Positions 24,077 to 35,830 of a stretch of 64,000 nucleotides of DNA are shown here, in pieces (position 1 is the first letter of the stretch; each line of letters begins with the position of its first letter). Below the pieces are notes generated by a model. That model did no database searches and was not told where the DNA came from. It was given only the letters and a program-made list of their open reading frames with translations. A program made the position numbers and the translations under genes. Source of the DNA: Xanthomonas theicola (GTDB lineage: Bacteria > Pseudomonadota > Gammaproteobacteria > Xanthomonadales > Xanthomonadaceae); the NCBI RefSeq assembly GCF_014236795.1, contig NZ_CP049017.1:2582001-2646000 (forward strand), in the 5' to 3' direction.

Positions 24077-25909
24077 ATGCCCGCACCAACACCCCTCATC
24101 CGTTCGCACTCCGCACCGACCTTGACCGTCAACATCGCGCTGGACCAGGATGCAGCGGCAACGACCACGTCGTCCGGCTCTGAACCGTGCCGCGGCTACA
24201 GCAGCGACACCGATGTGACGCTGCCGAAAGCGCCATGCCGCACACGGCTGCACCGGACATCGGCGCCAGCTGCCGAGCGGACCGCCAGCGGCCCTGGCAT
24301 GCCTGAGTTGCAAAGCGCAATGCTGGCCTCTTCCAGTCGCCAGGCCGGTGGCGCGCCATTGCACGCAGGCTCGGTGCACCATAACGGCCAGCGCCTGGTT
24401 TGCGATGATCCCGTCATCGATGCGCTGCTGACCTATGCCCAGACCGACCAGCCGGCACCGCCGCATATCGCAAATGGCACGGCATCCCGCCTGGAAATGC
24501 ACGCCCATCCTGGGCTCGAGGCCGCACTGGCTACCTTCAAGCGCGCGTTCACGGTGGAGACCGCGGATCTCGTGTCCCACACCGATACAGCAGAGCGGAC
24601 CACAGAGCGGATCGATGCCGATATCCACATCGCCATGCTGATGAAAGTCATCGAACAGGGAACGCGGGCTTTCGGGACGAATGCATCGATCGAGGTGGAA
24701 GGCGGCGACCACGTGCCTGCCGCACGGTTCCTGGCCGCACATGCTCCCGCGATCACCGCCGAAGACGACCTTCTGGATCGCTTCATCGAGCGCAAGATCG
24801 GCCCCGACCACGAGCTGCGGGTGCGCCTGGGCGCGCAATCGCTGCTGCATGCCGCTACCAAGAAGGAATTCCAGCTGTCCGGGCTCGCCGGCAGCATTGC
24901 CGTCAGCAGCGGACTCGGCTCGGCCTGGGAACTGGTCGTGTCGCAAATGATGAAGAACCACGTATTCGGGAAGAATTTCTCGCCAAGCAAATATGCCCTG
25001 CAGTTGGCGGGAATCGATTCGGTGCCGCCTGCATTAATCGAGACGCTGGACACGATATTCGTGCTGTCGATCATCAAGGGTATGAAGGGCGAGGGCTGCT
25101 CGTTGCGCAACCTACTGCCGAAGGCCATGCAAGCCGGCGCCATCTCCTCGGTGCTCTCACTGCCCAACAATCTGCTGCAATACGTCGGCTTCAAGTCCAG
25201 GCCAGTGGATCTTGCGGCCAACGCGGCGACGAACGAAATGGCCATTTTCGGCGCCGCCTCGGGGATTCCACCGGAAGTGAAGGAAAACGGGGAACTCATG
25301 CGCGCCGGCCTGTTCCAGGCAATGAAGGATGACCTGATCGCGCGCCCCGCCGATGGAACCTCGGCGAAACGGACGATCGAGCAGATGACCAAGCATGCGC
25401 TGGATGTCGCGCCGGGCGAAAGCACCGCGGTGAAATCCATAGGCCTGGCCTCCATCATCGGCATGATCCCGTTGATTGCCGGCGAGAAGGCGACCGGGGT
25501 GATGTCGGAAAAAATGTTGCGCATCTTCCGCAGCACCGTGTTCAACCCGATCGAGGCGATCGCGCTCAACGCGCTGGCCCTGGGCAGCCGCATCAAGATC
25601 CCGGGATTGTTCAACTCCGACAATGCCAGGCACGCACGCGTCGTGCAGACCATTCTTGTCCGCGCCAGCGAACAGATGGGTGCCGAAGGCCGCGACGAGA
25701 TCGGCGCCGAGGAATTGCACCGCCTGCTCGCGCCCAGGAGCGAGTTCCTGCGCCATGTCGGCACGGCCATCGTCAACGGCATGAACATGGGCCTCGAAAC
25801 CATTCCGATGCTGGCACGCAAACTCGGCTATGGCCAGGTGCCGCTGCATGCGCGCATTCCATATCAGGATCTGCCCACGTCTGCGCCGGTTCCGCAGGCA
25901 TCGCCCTGA
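24077..25909 (+). CDS. xopB: XopB/HopD1-family type III effector
   Basis: A 610-residue protein, close to the ~613 residues of XopB. The N-terminus (about 1-110) is Ser/Thr/Ala-rich and unstructured, as expected for type III secretion. The body resembles HopD1/AvrPphD as I know it: RLGAQSLLHAATKKEFQLSG, GKNFSPSKYALQLAGIDSVPP, FGAASGIPPEVKENGELMRAG, APGESTAVKSIGLASI and LAPRSEFLRHVGTAIVNGMN. HopD1 and XopB suppress plant immune output. A full PIP-box promoter lies upstream and the gene is surrounded by IS debris, which suggests horizontal gain. It appears complete. The exact family name rests on remembered sequence, not on a search. Confidence 0.8.
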   Translation: MPAPTPLIRSHSAPTLTVNIALDQDAAATTTSSGSEPCRGYSSDTDVTLPKAPCRTRLHRTSAPAAERTASGPGMPELQSAMLASSSRQAGGAPLHAGSVHHNGQRLVCDDPVIDALLTYAQTDQPAPPHIANGTASRLEMHAHPGLEAALATFKRAFTVETADLVSHTDTAERTTERIDADIHIAMLMKVIEQGTRAFGTNASIEVEGGDHVPAARFLAAHAPAITAEDDLLDRFIERKIGPDHELRVRLGAQSLLHAATKKEFQLSGLAGSIAVSSGLGSAWELVVSQMMKNHVFGKNFSPSKYALQLAGIDSVPPALIETLDTIFVLSIIKGMKGEGCSLRNLLPKAMQAGAISSVLSLPNNLLQYVGFKSRPVDLAANAATNEMAIFGAASGIPPEVKENGELMRAGLFQAMKDDLIARPADGTSAKRTIEQMTKHALDVAPGESTAVKSIGLASIIGMIPLIAGEKATGVMSEKMLRIFRSTVFNPIEAIALNALALGSRIKIPGLFNSDNARHARVVQTILVRASEQMGAEGRDEIGAEELHRLLAPRSEFLRHVGTAIVNGMNMGLETIPMLARKLGYGQVPLHARIPYQDLPTSAPVPQASP

Positions 25910-26069
25910 GCGATACGGCGGCAAATGCACCGCGACGATGGACGGAGAATAAGCGCCGGCCGCAGCGCGAGCCGAAGCCGCACGCGGCGGCGCCAATGCA
26001 CCTGGTGCTGCCGTGCGCGTCGCTCCGGGTCCAGCGTACGGCCGCCGTGCGCCGCGTGCCGGCGGCCGC

Positions 26070-27986
26070 TCAGCGCACCGGCAAACCGATGTAGCTGGCC
26101 TGCTGCGGCGTATGCCAGATGCGCTGCGTCGCCTTGCGGTAGTCGCCCGGCTTGGCGAAGTAGATGTTGGGCACGTAGGTCTGCGGATTGCGGTCGTACA
26201 AGGGGAACAGACTGGACTGCACCTGCACCATCACCCGGTGGCCACGCTGGAAGGTATGGTTGGCGGTGGGCAGGCCGAACCTGTACGCCAGCGGCTGGTT
26301 CGGCGCGATCGGCCTGGGTGTCTCGAAGCTCTCCCGATAGCGGCCGCGGAAGATCGCCATCGACACCGCCAGTTCGTAGCCGCCCATCCTCGGATCGGAG
26401 GCCATTTCATCCGGGTAGACGTCGATCAGTTTCACCACCCAGTCGCTGTCGCTGCCGCTGGTGGAGGCCTGCAGGTTCACCTCGGGCACGCCGGCGATGC
26501 GCAGCGGCGCATCCAGCGGCGCGCTGACGAAGGTCAGCACGTCCGGGCGGCCATCGACGAAGCGCTGGTCGTGCACCAGCCAGGTGGTCCACATGTTGCG
26601 GTCGCCGAAGTCGACCGGGCGCGGCGCGAACGGCACCGGCTTGGCCGGGTCGGACACGTATTCTTCGTAGTCGCCCTGCCCGGCCGCCGGCGGGTCGAAC
26701 GACAGCGTGCCGCCGACGCCCAGGTACAGCGGCTTGCTGCGTGCCGCGCAGCCCTGCGTGCAGCTGCGCGGCCACGTCTGCAGGCGGTCCCAACGGTTCG
26801 CGCCGGCGTCGTAGATGAATACCGGCGGCGTGTCGGCCTTGGGCGCGCCGTCCACCAGATACTGATCGAAGAACGGCTTGAGCACGTCGCGGCGGAACTG
26901 CAGCGCGGTGTCGCCGTCGAACGTCAGCGCGCCCAGCGCGGCGCCGTCGTAGTTGACCTGGCTGTGCCGCCACGGCCCCATCACCAGGTAGTTGCGGTCG
27001 TTGCCGGCGTCGCGCGGCTCCATCGCCTGGTAGCTGTGGATCGCGCCCCACATGTCCTCCTGGTCCCACAGGCCCTGCAGCCACATCGTGGGCACCTGCA
27101 GCGGCGTGCGCGCCATCACCTTGTCCAGCGCCTGCGCCTGCCAGTACGCGTCGTAGGCCGGATGCTCGGTGAGCTTGTGCCACCACGGCAGCTGCTCCAG
27201 GCCGGCGGCCTTGGCGTAGTCGCCGGCCGAGCCGGCGCGCAGGAAATTACTGTAGTCGTCCAAGCCCTGGCGCGGGATGCCGGCGCCCTTGCCGCGTTGG
27301 GCCAGCTGGGCGGTGAAGTAGTCGAAGTTGACCTGGCGGAAGGCGCCATAGTTGAGCCAGTCGTCGCCCATCCAGCCGTCGACCATCGGGCTTTCCGGCG
27401 CGGCCACCTTGAGCGCGGGATGTGGGTCGGTCAATGCCATCACCACGGTGAAACCCTCGTACGAGGACCCGATCATGCCGACCCGGCCATTGCTCTCGGC
27501 CACGTGCTTGACCAGCCAGTCGATGGTGTCCCAGGCGTCGGTGGCGTGGTCGACCGCGGTGGCGTTGAGCGGCCCGCGCAGCGGGCGCGTCATCACGTAG
27601 TCGCCCTGCGACCCGTACTTGCCGCGGATGTCCTGGAACACCCGGATGTAACCGCCGTCGACGAACACATCGTCGCCCTGCGGCAGCAGGTCCTTCATGT
27701 GCGGCGACGCCAGCCGCTCGGCACGGCCGCTGGCGTTGTAGGGCGTGCGCGTGAGCAGGATCGGCGCATCGTGCGCGCCCTTGGGCGCCACGATCACGGT
27801 GTGGAGCTTGACGCCGTCGCGCATCGGGATCATCACCTCGCGCTTGACGTAGTCGTTGGCCGCGGTTGGCGCGACGAACGCCTTGCCGGTGATGTCCGCC
27901 GTCATCGGCGCGGTCTGGGCGAAGGCGGCGGGGAGCGAGGCGGCGCATACCAGCGCCAGGACGAGCGGACGGACGGATGGATGCAT
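26070..27986 (-). CDS. Secreted alpha-amino-acid ester hydrolase (CocE/NonD family)
   Basis: A 638-residue enzyme with a signal peptide (about 1-23). Segments such as NDYVKREVMIPMRDGVKLHTV, FQDIRGKYGSQGDYV, RVGMIGSSYEGFTVVMAL (nucleophile S175), LQGLWDQEDMWGA (the catalytic Asp region) and MGPWRHSQVNYDG (catalytic His) closely match the X. citri amino-acid ester hydrolase, which hydrolyses and transfers alpha-amino acyl esters and acts on beta-lactam side chains. The C-terminal ~200 residues form the jellyroll domain of the family. The physiological substrate is uncertain. The start at 27986 has a GGAG site; an in-frame ATG at 28013 is less likely. Confidence 0.92.
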   Translation of the reverse strand: MHPSVRPLVLALVCAASLPAAFAQTAPMTADITGKAFVAPTAANDYVKREVMIPMRDGVKLHTVIVAPKGAHDAPILLTRTPYNASGRAERLASPHMKDLLPQGDDVFVDGGYIRVFQDIRGKYGSQGDYVMTRPLRGPLNATAVDHATDAWDTIDWLVKHVAESNGRVGMIGSSYEGFTVVMALTDPHPALKVAAPESPMVDGWMGDDWLNYGAFRQVNFDYFTAQLAQRGKGAGIPRQGLDDYSNFLRAGSAGDYAKAAGLEQLPWWHKLTEHPAYDAYWQAQALDKVMARTPLQVPTMWLQGLWDQEDMWGAIHSYQAMEPRDAGNDRNYLVMGPWRHSQVNYDGAALGALTFDGDTALQFRRDVLKPFFDQYLVDGAPKADTPPVFIYDAGANRWDRLQTWPRSCTQGCAARSKPLYLGVGGTLSFDPPAAGQGDYEEYVSDPAKPVPFAPRPVDFGDRNMWTTWLVHDQRFVDGRPDVLTFVSAPLDAPLRIAGVPEVNLQASTSGSDSDWVVKLIDVYPDEMASDPRMGGYELAVSMAIFRGRYRESFETPRPIAPNQPLAYRFGLPTANHTFQRGHRVMVQVQSSLFPLYDRNPQTYVPNIYFAKPGDYRKATQRIWHTPQQASYIGLPVR

Positions 27987-28265
27987 GGGCGGTCTCCGGA
28001 GCGAAGCCGTCATGAAAGCATGCCCGCCACTGGAAGGGGAATGGGAACGGCGCGTGGGTCGCGCGGCCGCGGCGAGCGGCCGCGCCGGCGCGGCCCCGCC
28101 CGGCTGCAGATGCCGCGGCGAAGCGCGCGAGGCGGCACGGAGCCACGGCGGGAGCGCGGCACTTCAGGCCAGGCGGACGGACCCGGCGTCCGGCCGAACC
28201 GGGACTCGCCTTGCCGTACCGGTCCATGCCGCGGGCGCGGCGGCCCGCGCGCCCGCCCTTTCGCC

Positions 28266-29522
<1,257 letters not shown>

Positions 29523-29654
29523 GGGCGGGTTCCAGATGGGATGGGGTTAGTCGGGGGCGGGAGTCGGAGCCCGGAAAAGCACGGGGATCTGCGAAGGGTG
29601 CCACGCCAGACAGTGGCGCTGTTCGCGTGCCGGCGCGAGCCGGGTTCCGCGCCG

Positions 29655-30848
29655 TTATGCCACTGTCCCGGGATCCGGGTCCCGGCTCCCGGCTCCCGGC
29701 GCCTGCAGCACCACCAGATCGTCGCGATGGATCACGTTGCCGCCGTAGTTGTACCCCAGGATCGATTCGATGTCGCGGGAATGGCGGCGGGCGATGCGGC
29801 GCACGTCGGCGGCCGCGTATTGGCTGACGCCGCGCGCCAGGCAGCGCTCGCCGGCGGCGTCGCGCAGGCGCACCTCGACCATGTCGCCGCGGCGGAACTC
29901 GCCTTCGGCGCCCGCCACCCCGCCCGGCAGCAGCGAGGCGCCGCGCTCGACCAGTGCGGCAGCGGCGCCGGCATCGACCAGGATCGCGCCCGGCTCGACC
30001 GGGACCTGGCGCAGCCAGTGCTTGCGCGCGGCGACGCGGGTGCGCGCGGCATGGATGCGAGTGCCGCACAGACGGTCCTGGGCCAGGCCGCGCACCACCT
30101 CGGCGCTGCGGCCATTGAACAGGTAGGTCTCGATGCCGGCGGCGCCGGCCTTGGCCGCGGCCTCCAGCTTGGTGCGCATGCCGCCGGTGCCGACCCGGCT
30201 GCCGCTGCCGCCGGCCATCGCCAGCACCGCCGCGCTCAGTTCCGGCACCTCGTCCAGCGGCTGCGCGTGCGGGTGCAGGCGCGGGTCGGCGGTGTACAAG
30301 CCGTCGATGTCGGTGGCGATGAACAACGCGTCGGCGTCGACCAGCGCGGCCACGATCGCGGCCAGATTGTCGTTGTCGCCGAGCTTGAGCTCGTCCACCG
30401 ACACCGTGTCGTTCTCGTTGACCACCGGCAGCGCACCCAGCCGCAGCAGCTCGCCGAGCGTGGCGCGCGCGTTGAGGTAGCGGCGGCGGTTGCGCAGGTC
30501 GTCGTGGGTCAGCAGCACCTGCGCCACCGGGCGCTCGAAGAAGCGCTGCCACAGCGCGATCAGCTGCGCCTGGCCGAGCGCGGCCAGCGCCTGGCGCGCG
30601 GCGATCGCCGCGCCGGCCTCGGCCGCCCGCGGCAGGATCGCGCGCCCGGCCGCCACCGCGCCGGAGGACACGATCACCAGTTCGCGCCCGGCCCCCAGGT
30701 TGGCCGAGACGAACTGCGCCAGCCCCAGCGCGAAGCGCGGCGACAGCCCGCCGCCGTCGGCGGCCAGCAGGCTGCTGCCGACCTTGAGCACCGCGCGCCG
30801 CCAGGGCGGCAACGGCTGCTCCATGAACGACGCGGACGGCGCGGTCAT
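29655..30848 (-). CDS. proB: Glutamate 5-kinase
   Basis: A 397-residue kinase that phosphorylates glutamate, the feedback-controlled first step of proline synthesis. It has the amino-acid kinase domain (AVLKVGSSLLA.., VSSGAVAAGR, VNENDTVSVDELKLGDNDNLAA, TDIDGLYTADPR, GGMRTKLEAAAKAG) and a C-terminal PUA domain (about 290-380). The last residues (GAGSRDPDPGTVA) are encoded by a GGGTCCCGG-type intergenic repeat, so the C-terminus is locally variable. The start at 30848 is the first good ATG; MEQPLPPW a little further in is possible. Confidence 0.95.
   Translation of the reverse strand: MTAPSASFMEQPLPPWRRAVLKVGSSLLAADGGGLSPRFALGLAQFVSANLGAGRELVIVSSGAVAAGRAILPRAAEAGAAIAARQALAALGQAQLIALWQRFFERPVAQVLLTHDDLRNRRRYLNARATLGELLRLGALPVVNENDTVSVDELKLGDNDNLAAIVAALVDADALFIATDIDGLYTADPRLHPHAQPLDEVPELSAAVLAMAGGSGSRVGTGGMRTKLEAAAKAGAAGIETYLFNGRSAEVVRGLAQDRLCGTRIHAARTRVAARKHWLRQVPVEPGAILVDAGAAAALVERGASLLPGGVAGAEGEFRRGDMVEVRLRDAAGERCLARGVSQYAAADVRRIARRHSRDIESILGYNYGGNVIHRDDLVVLQAPGAGSRDPDPGTVA
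29666..29700. repeat. Intergenic GGGAnC-type repeat cluster forming the proB 3' end
   Basis: Tandem CCCGGG/CCCGGCT units (CCCGGGATCCGGGTCCCGGC and on). This short G-rich repeat class recurs between Xanthomonas genes; related runs in this window are at 37541-37572, 38761-38793 and 61451-61480. Here it encodes the final residues of ProB. Confidence 0.65.
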
Positions 30849-30867
30849 CGGGCGCGCGCTCCCGGGG

Positions 30868-31125
30868 TCACTGCGCATTCCATTCGTGCACCGTCAGCAC
30901 CGAGGCCTGCTGGATCGCCAACGGATCGGTGGCCACCAGCGCGCGCGCCGCGTCCAGGCTGTCGAGGTTCTTCAGCAGGTAGGCGCCGCCGCTGCCGTCG
31001 CCGAAGCCGCCGGCCAGCTCGAGCAGGCCGCGCTCGCGCAACTGCGCCAGGAAGTCGCGGTGCGGCCGCACCACCGCGGCCGGGAAGTCGGGCTTGCGCA
31101 TCGCCAGCACCAGGTAGAGCGTCAT
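30868..31125 (-). CDS. YciI-family protein
   Basis: An 85-residue ferredoxin-like alpha+beta protein of the YCII family (MTLYLVLAMRKPDFPA, RPHRDFLAQLRERGLLELAGGFGDGSGGAYLLKNLDSLDAARALVATDPL). The His-Asp pair typical of the family is at HRDF. Function is unknown; relatives form dimers with a putative active site. It lies between proB and the broken cupin gene, and its ATG overlaps the stop of the restored cupin frame, which implies that both were once one operon with argH. Confidence 0.86.
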   Translation of the reverse strand: MTLYLVLAMRKPDFPAAVVRPHRDFLAQLRERGLLELAGGFGDGSGGAYLLKNLDSLDAARALVATDPLAIQQASVLTVHEWNAQ

Positions 31126-31480
31126 CGCGGGTCTCCTCGTTCGATCGGGGGCGCCGCACTGCGGTCGCCGTGGCTGCGCGGGGCCGCCCCCCCGGAACCG
31201 CGCCGGCCGCGCGCTTGTCGTTGCGCATCCGGTGGGCACGGCCCGGCGGCACGTGCAGGCCCTGGTCAGGGCCCAGGGGTGCGACACGCCGTCCAGCGTC
31301 AGTATCGTCCCGTCTTCCAGCAGGCAGAAGCACTGGCGCGCGTGCCGGTGCAGGTGGCGCATGCCGCAGGTGCCCGGCGGCATGCGCTCGGCGATCACGC
31401 ACCTGCGCGCGTCCTTGCGCAGGTGCCAGCCGTCGCAGCCGTCGCCCCACGGGACGTGCTCGGCCGTGGCCAGGCGCATG
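31122..31480 (-). pseudogene. Cupin-domain protein with two frameshifts
   Basis: The start at 31480 gives MRLATAEHVPWGDGCDGWHLRKDARRCVIAERMPPGTCGMRHLHRHARQCFCLLEDGTILTLDGVSH, a clear small cupin with HLHRHARQ metal ligands. From about 31280 the expected next strand (LGPDQGLHVPPGRAHRMRNDK) is in a second frame, and the expected tail (APRSHGDRSAAPPIERGDPR-stop) in a third, after a run of seven G near 31185. The restored gene would end over the YciI start. A substrate-free sensor or small enzyme is likely, now inactive, unless these are base-calling errors. Confidence 0.75.
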
Positions 31481-31487
31481 GCGCCCC

Positions 31488-32786
31488 TCAGCCCGCCAGC
31501 GCGTCCCAGCGCGCGCGCAGCAGGTCCAGCCGCAGGTCGGCCGCCGCGCCCGGCGAGACCCGGGCGGCCAGGCTGCCTTCGGGCGTGCGGCCCTGCCCGG
31601 CGGTGGCCGCGCCGGCCGCGGCCGCCTTGTAGGCCTCGCGGAACGGCACCCCGGCCACGGCCGCCTCGACCGCGGCGTCGGTGGCGTACATGCCCGAGTC
31701 GATCGCCGCGCGCAGGCCGTCCTCGCGCCATTGCAGGTTGGCCAGCAGCGCCGGCAGCAGCTCCAGCGCGGCCAGCCCGCGGCCGAAGCCGTGCACGATC
31801 GCGCCCTTGCTGCTCTGCAGGTCGCGGTGGTAGCCGGAGGGCAGCGACAGCAGCTGCTCGATCTCGGTGCGCGCGGCGGCCACGCTGGCGTGGGCGGCGC
31901 GCATCAGCTCGATCACGTCGGGATTGCGCTTGTTCGGCATGATCGAGCTGCCGGTGGTGTACTGCGCCGGCAGCGCGACGAAGGCGAACTCGCCGCTGGT
32001 GAACAGCGACAGGTCCCAGGCGATCCGGCGCAGGTCCAGGGTGGCGCCGCCCAGCGCTTCCAGCGCGGCCAGTTCGAACTTGCCGCGCGACAGCTGCGCG
32101 TAGACCGGCGACAGCTGCATGCGCGCGAAGCCCAGCTCGGTGGTGGTGTGCTCGCGGTCCAGCGGCAGGTTGACGCCGTAGCCGGCGGCGGTGCCCAGCG
32201 GGTTGCAGTCCACCAGCCGCAGGGTGTCGGCGGCACGCACCGCGTTGTCGACGAAGGCCTCGGCCCAGCCCGCCCACCACATCCCCGCCGAGGACACCAC
32301 GGCGCGCTGGATATGGGTGTAGCCCGGCAGCGGCAGGCCCTGCTCGGCCTCGGCGCGGTCCAGCGCCACCCGCGCGACCTCGCCGCTGAGCGCGGCCACG
32401 CGCGCGAGCCGGTGCTTCAGCCACAGCCGGGTGGCGACCAGGATCTGGTCGTTGCGGCTGCGGCCGGTGTGGATCTTGCGCCCGGCGTCGCCCAGGCGCT
32501 CGGTCAGGCGCGCCTCGATCGCCGAGTGGCCGTCCTCGTACTGGTCGTCGAGCACGAACGCGCCGCTGCGGAAGTCGGCGGCGAGCACGTCCAGCTGCTC
32601 GCTCAACGCGCCCAGCTCCTGCAGCGACAGGATGCCGATGTGCTGCAGGCCCTGCGCGTGCGCCTTGCTGGCGGCGATGTCGTACAGGAAGAATTCGCGA
32701 TCCAGGATCACGTCGTCGCCGGCCAGGAAGGCCTGGATCTTGGCGTCGACCGCGACGCCGGGTTTCTGCCACAACAGCTCTGCCAT
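31488..32786 (-). CDS. argH: Argininosuccinate lyase
   Basis: A 432-residue enzyme releasing arginine and fumarate from argininosuccinate. It shows [30 protein letters not shown], the fumarase-family signature [12 protein letters not shown] and GMYATDAA. It is slightly shorter than E. coli ArgH (457) and divergent from it, as is typical of Xanthomonas. It ends the arg cluster that starts with argF' near 39900, all genes on the minus strand with short gaps or overlaps. Confidence 0.95.
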   Translation of the reverse strand: MAELLWQKPGVAVDAKIQAFLAGDDVILDREFFLYDIAASKAHAQGLQHIGILSLQELGALSEQLDVLAADFRSGAFVLDDQYEDGHSAIEARLTERLGDAGRKIHTGRSRNDQILVATRLWLKHRLARVAALSGEVARVALDRAEAEQGLPLPGYTHIQRAVVSSAGMWWAGWAEAFVDNAVRAADTLRLVDCNPLGTAAGYGVNLPLDREHTTTELGFARMQLSPVYAQLSRGKFELAALEALGGATLDLRRIAWDLSLFTSGEFAFVALPAQYTTGSSIMPNKRNPDVIELMRAAHASVAAARTEIEQLLSLPSGYHRDLQSSKGAIVHGFGRGLAALELLPALLANLQWREDGLRAAIDSGMYATDAAVEAAVAGVPFREAYKAAAAGAATAGQGRTPEGSLAARVSPGAAADLRLDLLRARWDALAG

Positions 32787-32897
32787 CGGTGTGTCTCCTG
32801 CGGGTGCCGGACGCGTCCGGCAATGATGTTCGATTCGGGTCGGCGGCCCAGGGCGTCGCATAGCGCAGGCCTGGGGGTGGCGGCGACCGCGCCCGGC

Positions 32898-33851
32898 TCA
32901 GTGCGGGATCGCGGCGAGTTCGTCCAGGCCCAGCGCGAAGTTGAGGTTTTGCAGGGCCTGGGTCGCCGCGCCCTTGAGCAGGTTGTCCAGGGTCGCCACC
33001 ACCACCACGCGCTGGTTCCCCGGCGCCAGGGTGAAGCCGCCGACCTGCACGCCATGGCGGCCGGCGATCCGGCTGACCCACGGCGCCGCGTCGGTCACCT
33101 CCACCAGCGCCTCGCCGGCATAGCGCTCGCGGTACAGGGCCTGCACGCGCTCCAGCATCAGCGGCCGCTGCAGCCACAGGTTCACGGTCACGGTCAGGCC
33201 GCGGAAGTGCGGCGCCACGTGCGGCATGAACTCCACCGGCACGCCGAGCTGCGCCGACACCTCGCGCTCGTGCATGTGGTTGGTCAGCGCGTACGGCATC
33301 AGGTTGTCGCGCAGCAGCTCCGGGTCGTTCTTGTCCGAGGGCGTGGTGCCGGCGCCGGAGTAGCCGGACACGCCGAAGCACTGCGGCGGGCCCGCCAGTT
33401 CGCGCAGCAGCGGCGTGATCGCCAGCTGCATCGCGGTGGCGTAGCAGCCAGGGTTGCTGATGCGCGTCTGCCCCGCGTAGCCGGCGCGGGTCAGCTCCGG
33501 CAGGCCGTAGTACCAGCCCGGGTCGAAGCGGTAGTCGGCCGACAGGTCCACGATGACCGTGCCGGGCGCCTGCGCCTCCAGCGCCGCCACGAACGGCTCG
33601 GCCTTGCCGTTGGGCAGGGCCAGGATGACCGCGTCGGCGCCCTTGGCCGCGACCGCGTCGGCGTCCAGGCTCTCGAAGTGCAGCGCGCCGCGGTAGCCGG
33701 CGTTGCGCGCGGCCACGGGCTGGCCGGCCAGCTCGCGCGAGGACACGAACGCCAGGCGCATACGCGGGTGCGCGGCGACCAGCTTGATCAGTTCCGAACC
33801 GGTGTGGCCGCGGGCGCCCACGATGCCGAGGGTGAAGGTCTTGTCGCTCAT
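32898..33851 (-). CDS. argC: N-acetyl-gamma-glutamyl-phosphate reductase
   Basis: A 317-residue NADPH-dependent reductase, third step of arginine synthesis. It has the N-terminal Rossmann motif [14 protein letters not shown], the active-site [13 protein letters not shown] (Cys near residue 140), [12 protein letters not shown] and [14 protein letters not shown]. Length and start are normal. The ATG overlaps the stop of the GNAT gene upstream by 4 bp. Confidence 0.95.
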   Translation of the reverse strand: MSDKTFTLGIVGARGHTGSELIKLVAAHPRMRLAFVSSRELAGQPVAARNAGYRGALHFESLDADAVAAKGADAVILALPNGKAEPFVAALEAQAPGTVIVDLSADYRFDPGWYYGLPELTRAGYAGQTRISNPGCYATAMQLAITPLLRELAGPPQCFGVSGYSGAGTTPSDKNDPELLRDNLMPYALTNHMHEREVSAQLGVPVEFMPHVAPHFRGLTVTVNLWLQRPLMLERVQALYRERYAGEALVEVTDAAPWVSRIAGRHGVQVGGFTLAPGNQRVVVVATLDNLLKGAATQALQNLNFALGLDELAAIPH

Positions 33852-34456
33852 GAATGGGCGTCCAGGTGGAACCGCAGGTGGCGTTCGACCGCCTGCCATT
33901 CCGCGTCGATGATGGAGAACACGACGGTGTCGCGCGGGCTGCCGTCGGCGTGGCGCTTGTGCCGGCGCAGCACGCCGTCCTGCTTGGCGCCCAGGCGCGC
34001 GATCGCCGCGCGCGAGGCATGGTTGAACCAGCTGGTCTCGAACACCACGCTGAGGCAGCCCAGGGTCTCGAACGCGTGCCGCAGCAGCATCAGCTTGGCT
34101 TCGGTGTTGAGCCCGGTGCGCTGCGCCTGCGGGGCGTACCAGGTGTAGCCGATGCACAGCGTCGGCACCTCCGGCGCGAGCCGGTAGCAGCGCGTGGTGC
34201 CGACCACCTCGCCGGCCGCGTCGCGCACCGCGAACGGCAGCGCGTCGCCGTCGGCCCGGGCGGCCAGCGCGGCGGCGATGTAGCCCTCCATGCCCTCGGG
34301 CGCCGGCACGTTGGTGTACCACAGCCGCGACAGCGCGCCGTCGCCCAGCGCCGCGTGCAGGGCGTCCGCGTGCGTGGCGTGCAGCGGCTCGAGGGTGGCG
34401 TGGCGGCCGCGCAGGGTCGGGATCTTGCGCCAGGCCGGCGGCGGCATCGGGGCCAT
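33848..34456 (-). CDS. GNAT acetyltransferase (RimJ-like) in the arg operon
   Basis: A 202-residue GNAT protein of the RimJ/RimL type: [73 protein letters not shown] and [23 protein letters not shown]. It is wedged between argB and argC with a 4-bp overlap to argC. This close link suggests a link to arginine metabolism or simple co-transcription; the substrate is unknown. Confidence 0.9.
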   Translation of the reverse strand: MAPMPPPAWRKIPTLRGRHATLEPLHATHADALHAALGDGALSRLWYTNVPAPEGMEGYIAAALAARADGDALPFAVRDAAGEVVGTTRCYRLAPEVPTLCIGYTWYAPQAQRTGLNTEAKLMLLRHAFETLGCLSVVFETSWFNHASRAAIARLGAKQDGVLRRHKRHADGSPRDTVVFSIIDAEWQAVERHLRFHLDAHS

Positions 34457-34461
34457 GGCGG

Positions 34462-35778
34462 TCAGTCCCGCAGCGTCGGCTGGCGGGTGGCGCAGTGCGC
34501 CACGCACTGCTGGATCTGCGCGAAGCTGTCCAGCCCGTACCAGAACACCTTCCACTTCTCTTGCTTGAAGCAGCCGTCCGATTCGGCATAGTAGAAGATG
34601 TTGACCGGGTTGTTGTGGCGCGAGCGCCAGAACAGCTGCGGCGTCTCCTCGCGCATCACATTCCACACCGCGCGGCCCAGGCCCTCGCCCTGGGCGTCGT
34701 CGAGCACGGCGAACTTGTCCAGGTAGGTGTGCCCGGCCTCCTCGGTGAGGATGACCGCGGTGCGGTAGTTCTCGCTGACGTAGGCGCGCAGCAGCGCGGT
34801 GTTCGCGAAGTAGTCCGGCACCAGGGTGCGGCCGAAGCTGGACTCGATCAGCGCGGTGAGCCGCGGCAGGTCCAGCGCGTCCCACGCGGTCGCGCGCAGC
34901 ACCCGCTCGCCGCGCCGCACCAGCGTGCCCGAGCCCTTGTGGGTGAACAGCTCCTTGGCCAGGTCGGCCGGGCGGGTGATCGACACCGAAGACTCCAGCG
35001 GCAGCCGGTCCAGCAGGTCCTTGATCTGCTCGATCTTCACCCGCATGCCGCCGTTGATCCACGGCTGCTGCATCAAGTGCGCGTATTCGGTGGACAGGTT
35101 GATCGAATCGATCACCTTGCCGTTTTCGTCGAGCAGCCCGCCGGTGCCGGTCAGGAAGACGATCTTGTACGGCTGCAGCTCCTGCACCAGCTCGTTGGCG
35201 GCGAAGTCGGCGTTGACGTTGAGGATCTGCCCGCTCGGGGTCTCGCCTAGGCTGGTGATCACCGGGATCGAGCCGGCCTGCAAGCTGGCCTCGATCGGCG
35301 CCAGGTTGACCGCCTTGACCTCGCCGACCAGGCCGTAGGTGTCGCGGTCCAGGTAGGCGGCCTCGAACACGCCGCCGGTGATCGAGGTGGCGCGCGCGCC
35401 GTTCTGCTGCAGCGCCTCCACCAGCTTGAGGTTGGAGACCTGGAACACCCGGCGCACGATCGCCAGCGCTTCCGGCGAGGTCACGCGCAGGCCGTTGACG
35501 GTCTGCTTCTCGATGCCGGCCGCGGCCAGCTCGGTGTCCAGCTGCGGGCCGGCGCCGTGCAGCACGATCGGGGTCAGCCCGACCTCCTGCAGGAACGACA
35601 GCGACGAGGTCAGCGCGTCCAGGTCGTCGCGCAGCACCGCGCCGCCGACCTTGACCACGGCGAAGCGCTTGGCGTCCAGCTGCGAGAAGCGCTTGAGGTA
35701 CTGGCTGATCTCCTTGGCGCTGGCCATGCTCGAGAGCAGGCGGACGATGGTCTGGCGGGTTTGCTTGTTGGCGTGCAT
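34462..35778 (-). CDS. argB: Bifunctional N-acetylglutamate synthase/kinase
   Basis: A 438-residue two-domain protein. The N-terminal amino-acid kinase domain (about 30-290) includes [40 protein letters not shown] and [13 protein letters not shown]. The C-terminal GNAT domain (about 295-438) includes [35 protein letters not shown] and [18 protein letters not shown]. Xanthomonas and Xylella use this fused NAGS-K, related to the eukaryotic enzymes, for the first two steps of arginine synthesis; arginine inhibits it. This explains why no argA is needed here. Confidence 0.95.
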   Translation of the reverse strand: MHANKQTRQTIVRLLSSMASAKEISQYLKRFSQLDAKRFAVVKVGGAVLRDDLDALTSSLSFLQEVGLTPIVLHGAGPQLDTELAAAGIEKQTVNGLRVTSPEALAIVRRVFQVSNLKLVEALQQNGARATSITGGVFEAAYLDRDTYGLVGEVKAVNLAPIEASLQAGSIPVITSLGETPSGQILNVNADFAANELVQELQPYKIVFLTGTGGLLDENGKVIDSINLSTEYAHLMQQPWINGGMRVKIEQIKDLLDRLPLESSVSITRPADLAKELFTHKGSGTLVRRGERVLRATAWDALDLPRLTALIESSFGRTLVPDYFANTALLRAYVSENYRTAVILTEEAGHTYLDKFAVLDDAQGEGLGRAVWNVMREETPQLFWRSRHNNPVNIFYYAESDGCFKQEKWKVFWYGLDSFAQIQQCVAHCATRQPTLRD

Positions 35779-35830
35779 GGGGGCAGTGGCGGTTCCGTGG
35801 TGCGGGGAAAGGGGCCCGGCGGCGCGGGCG

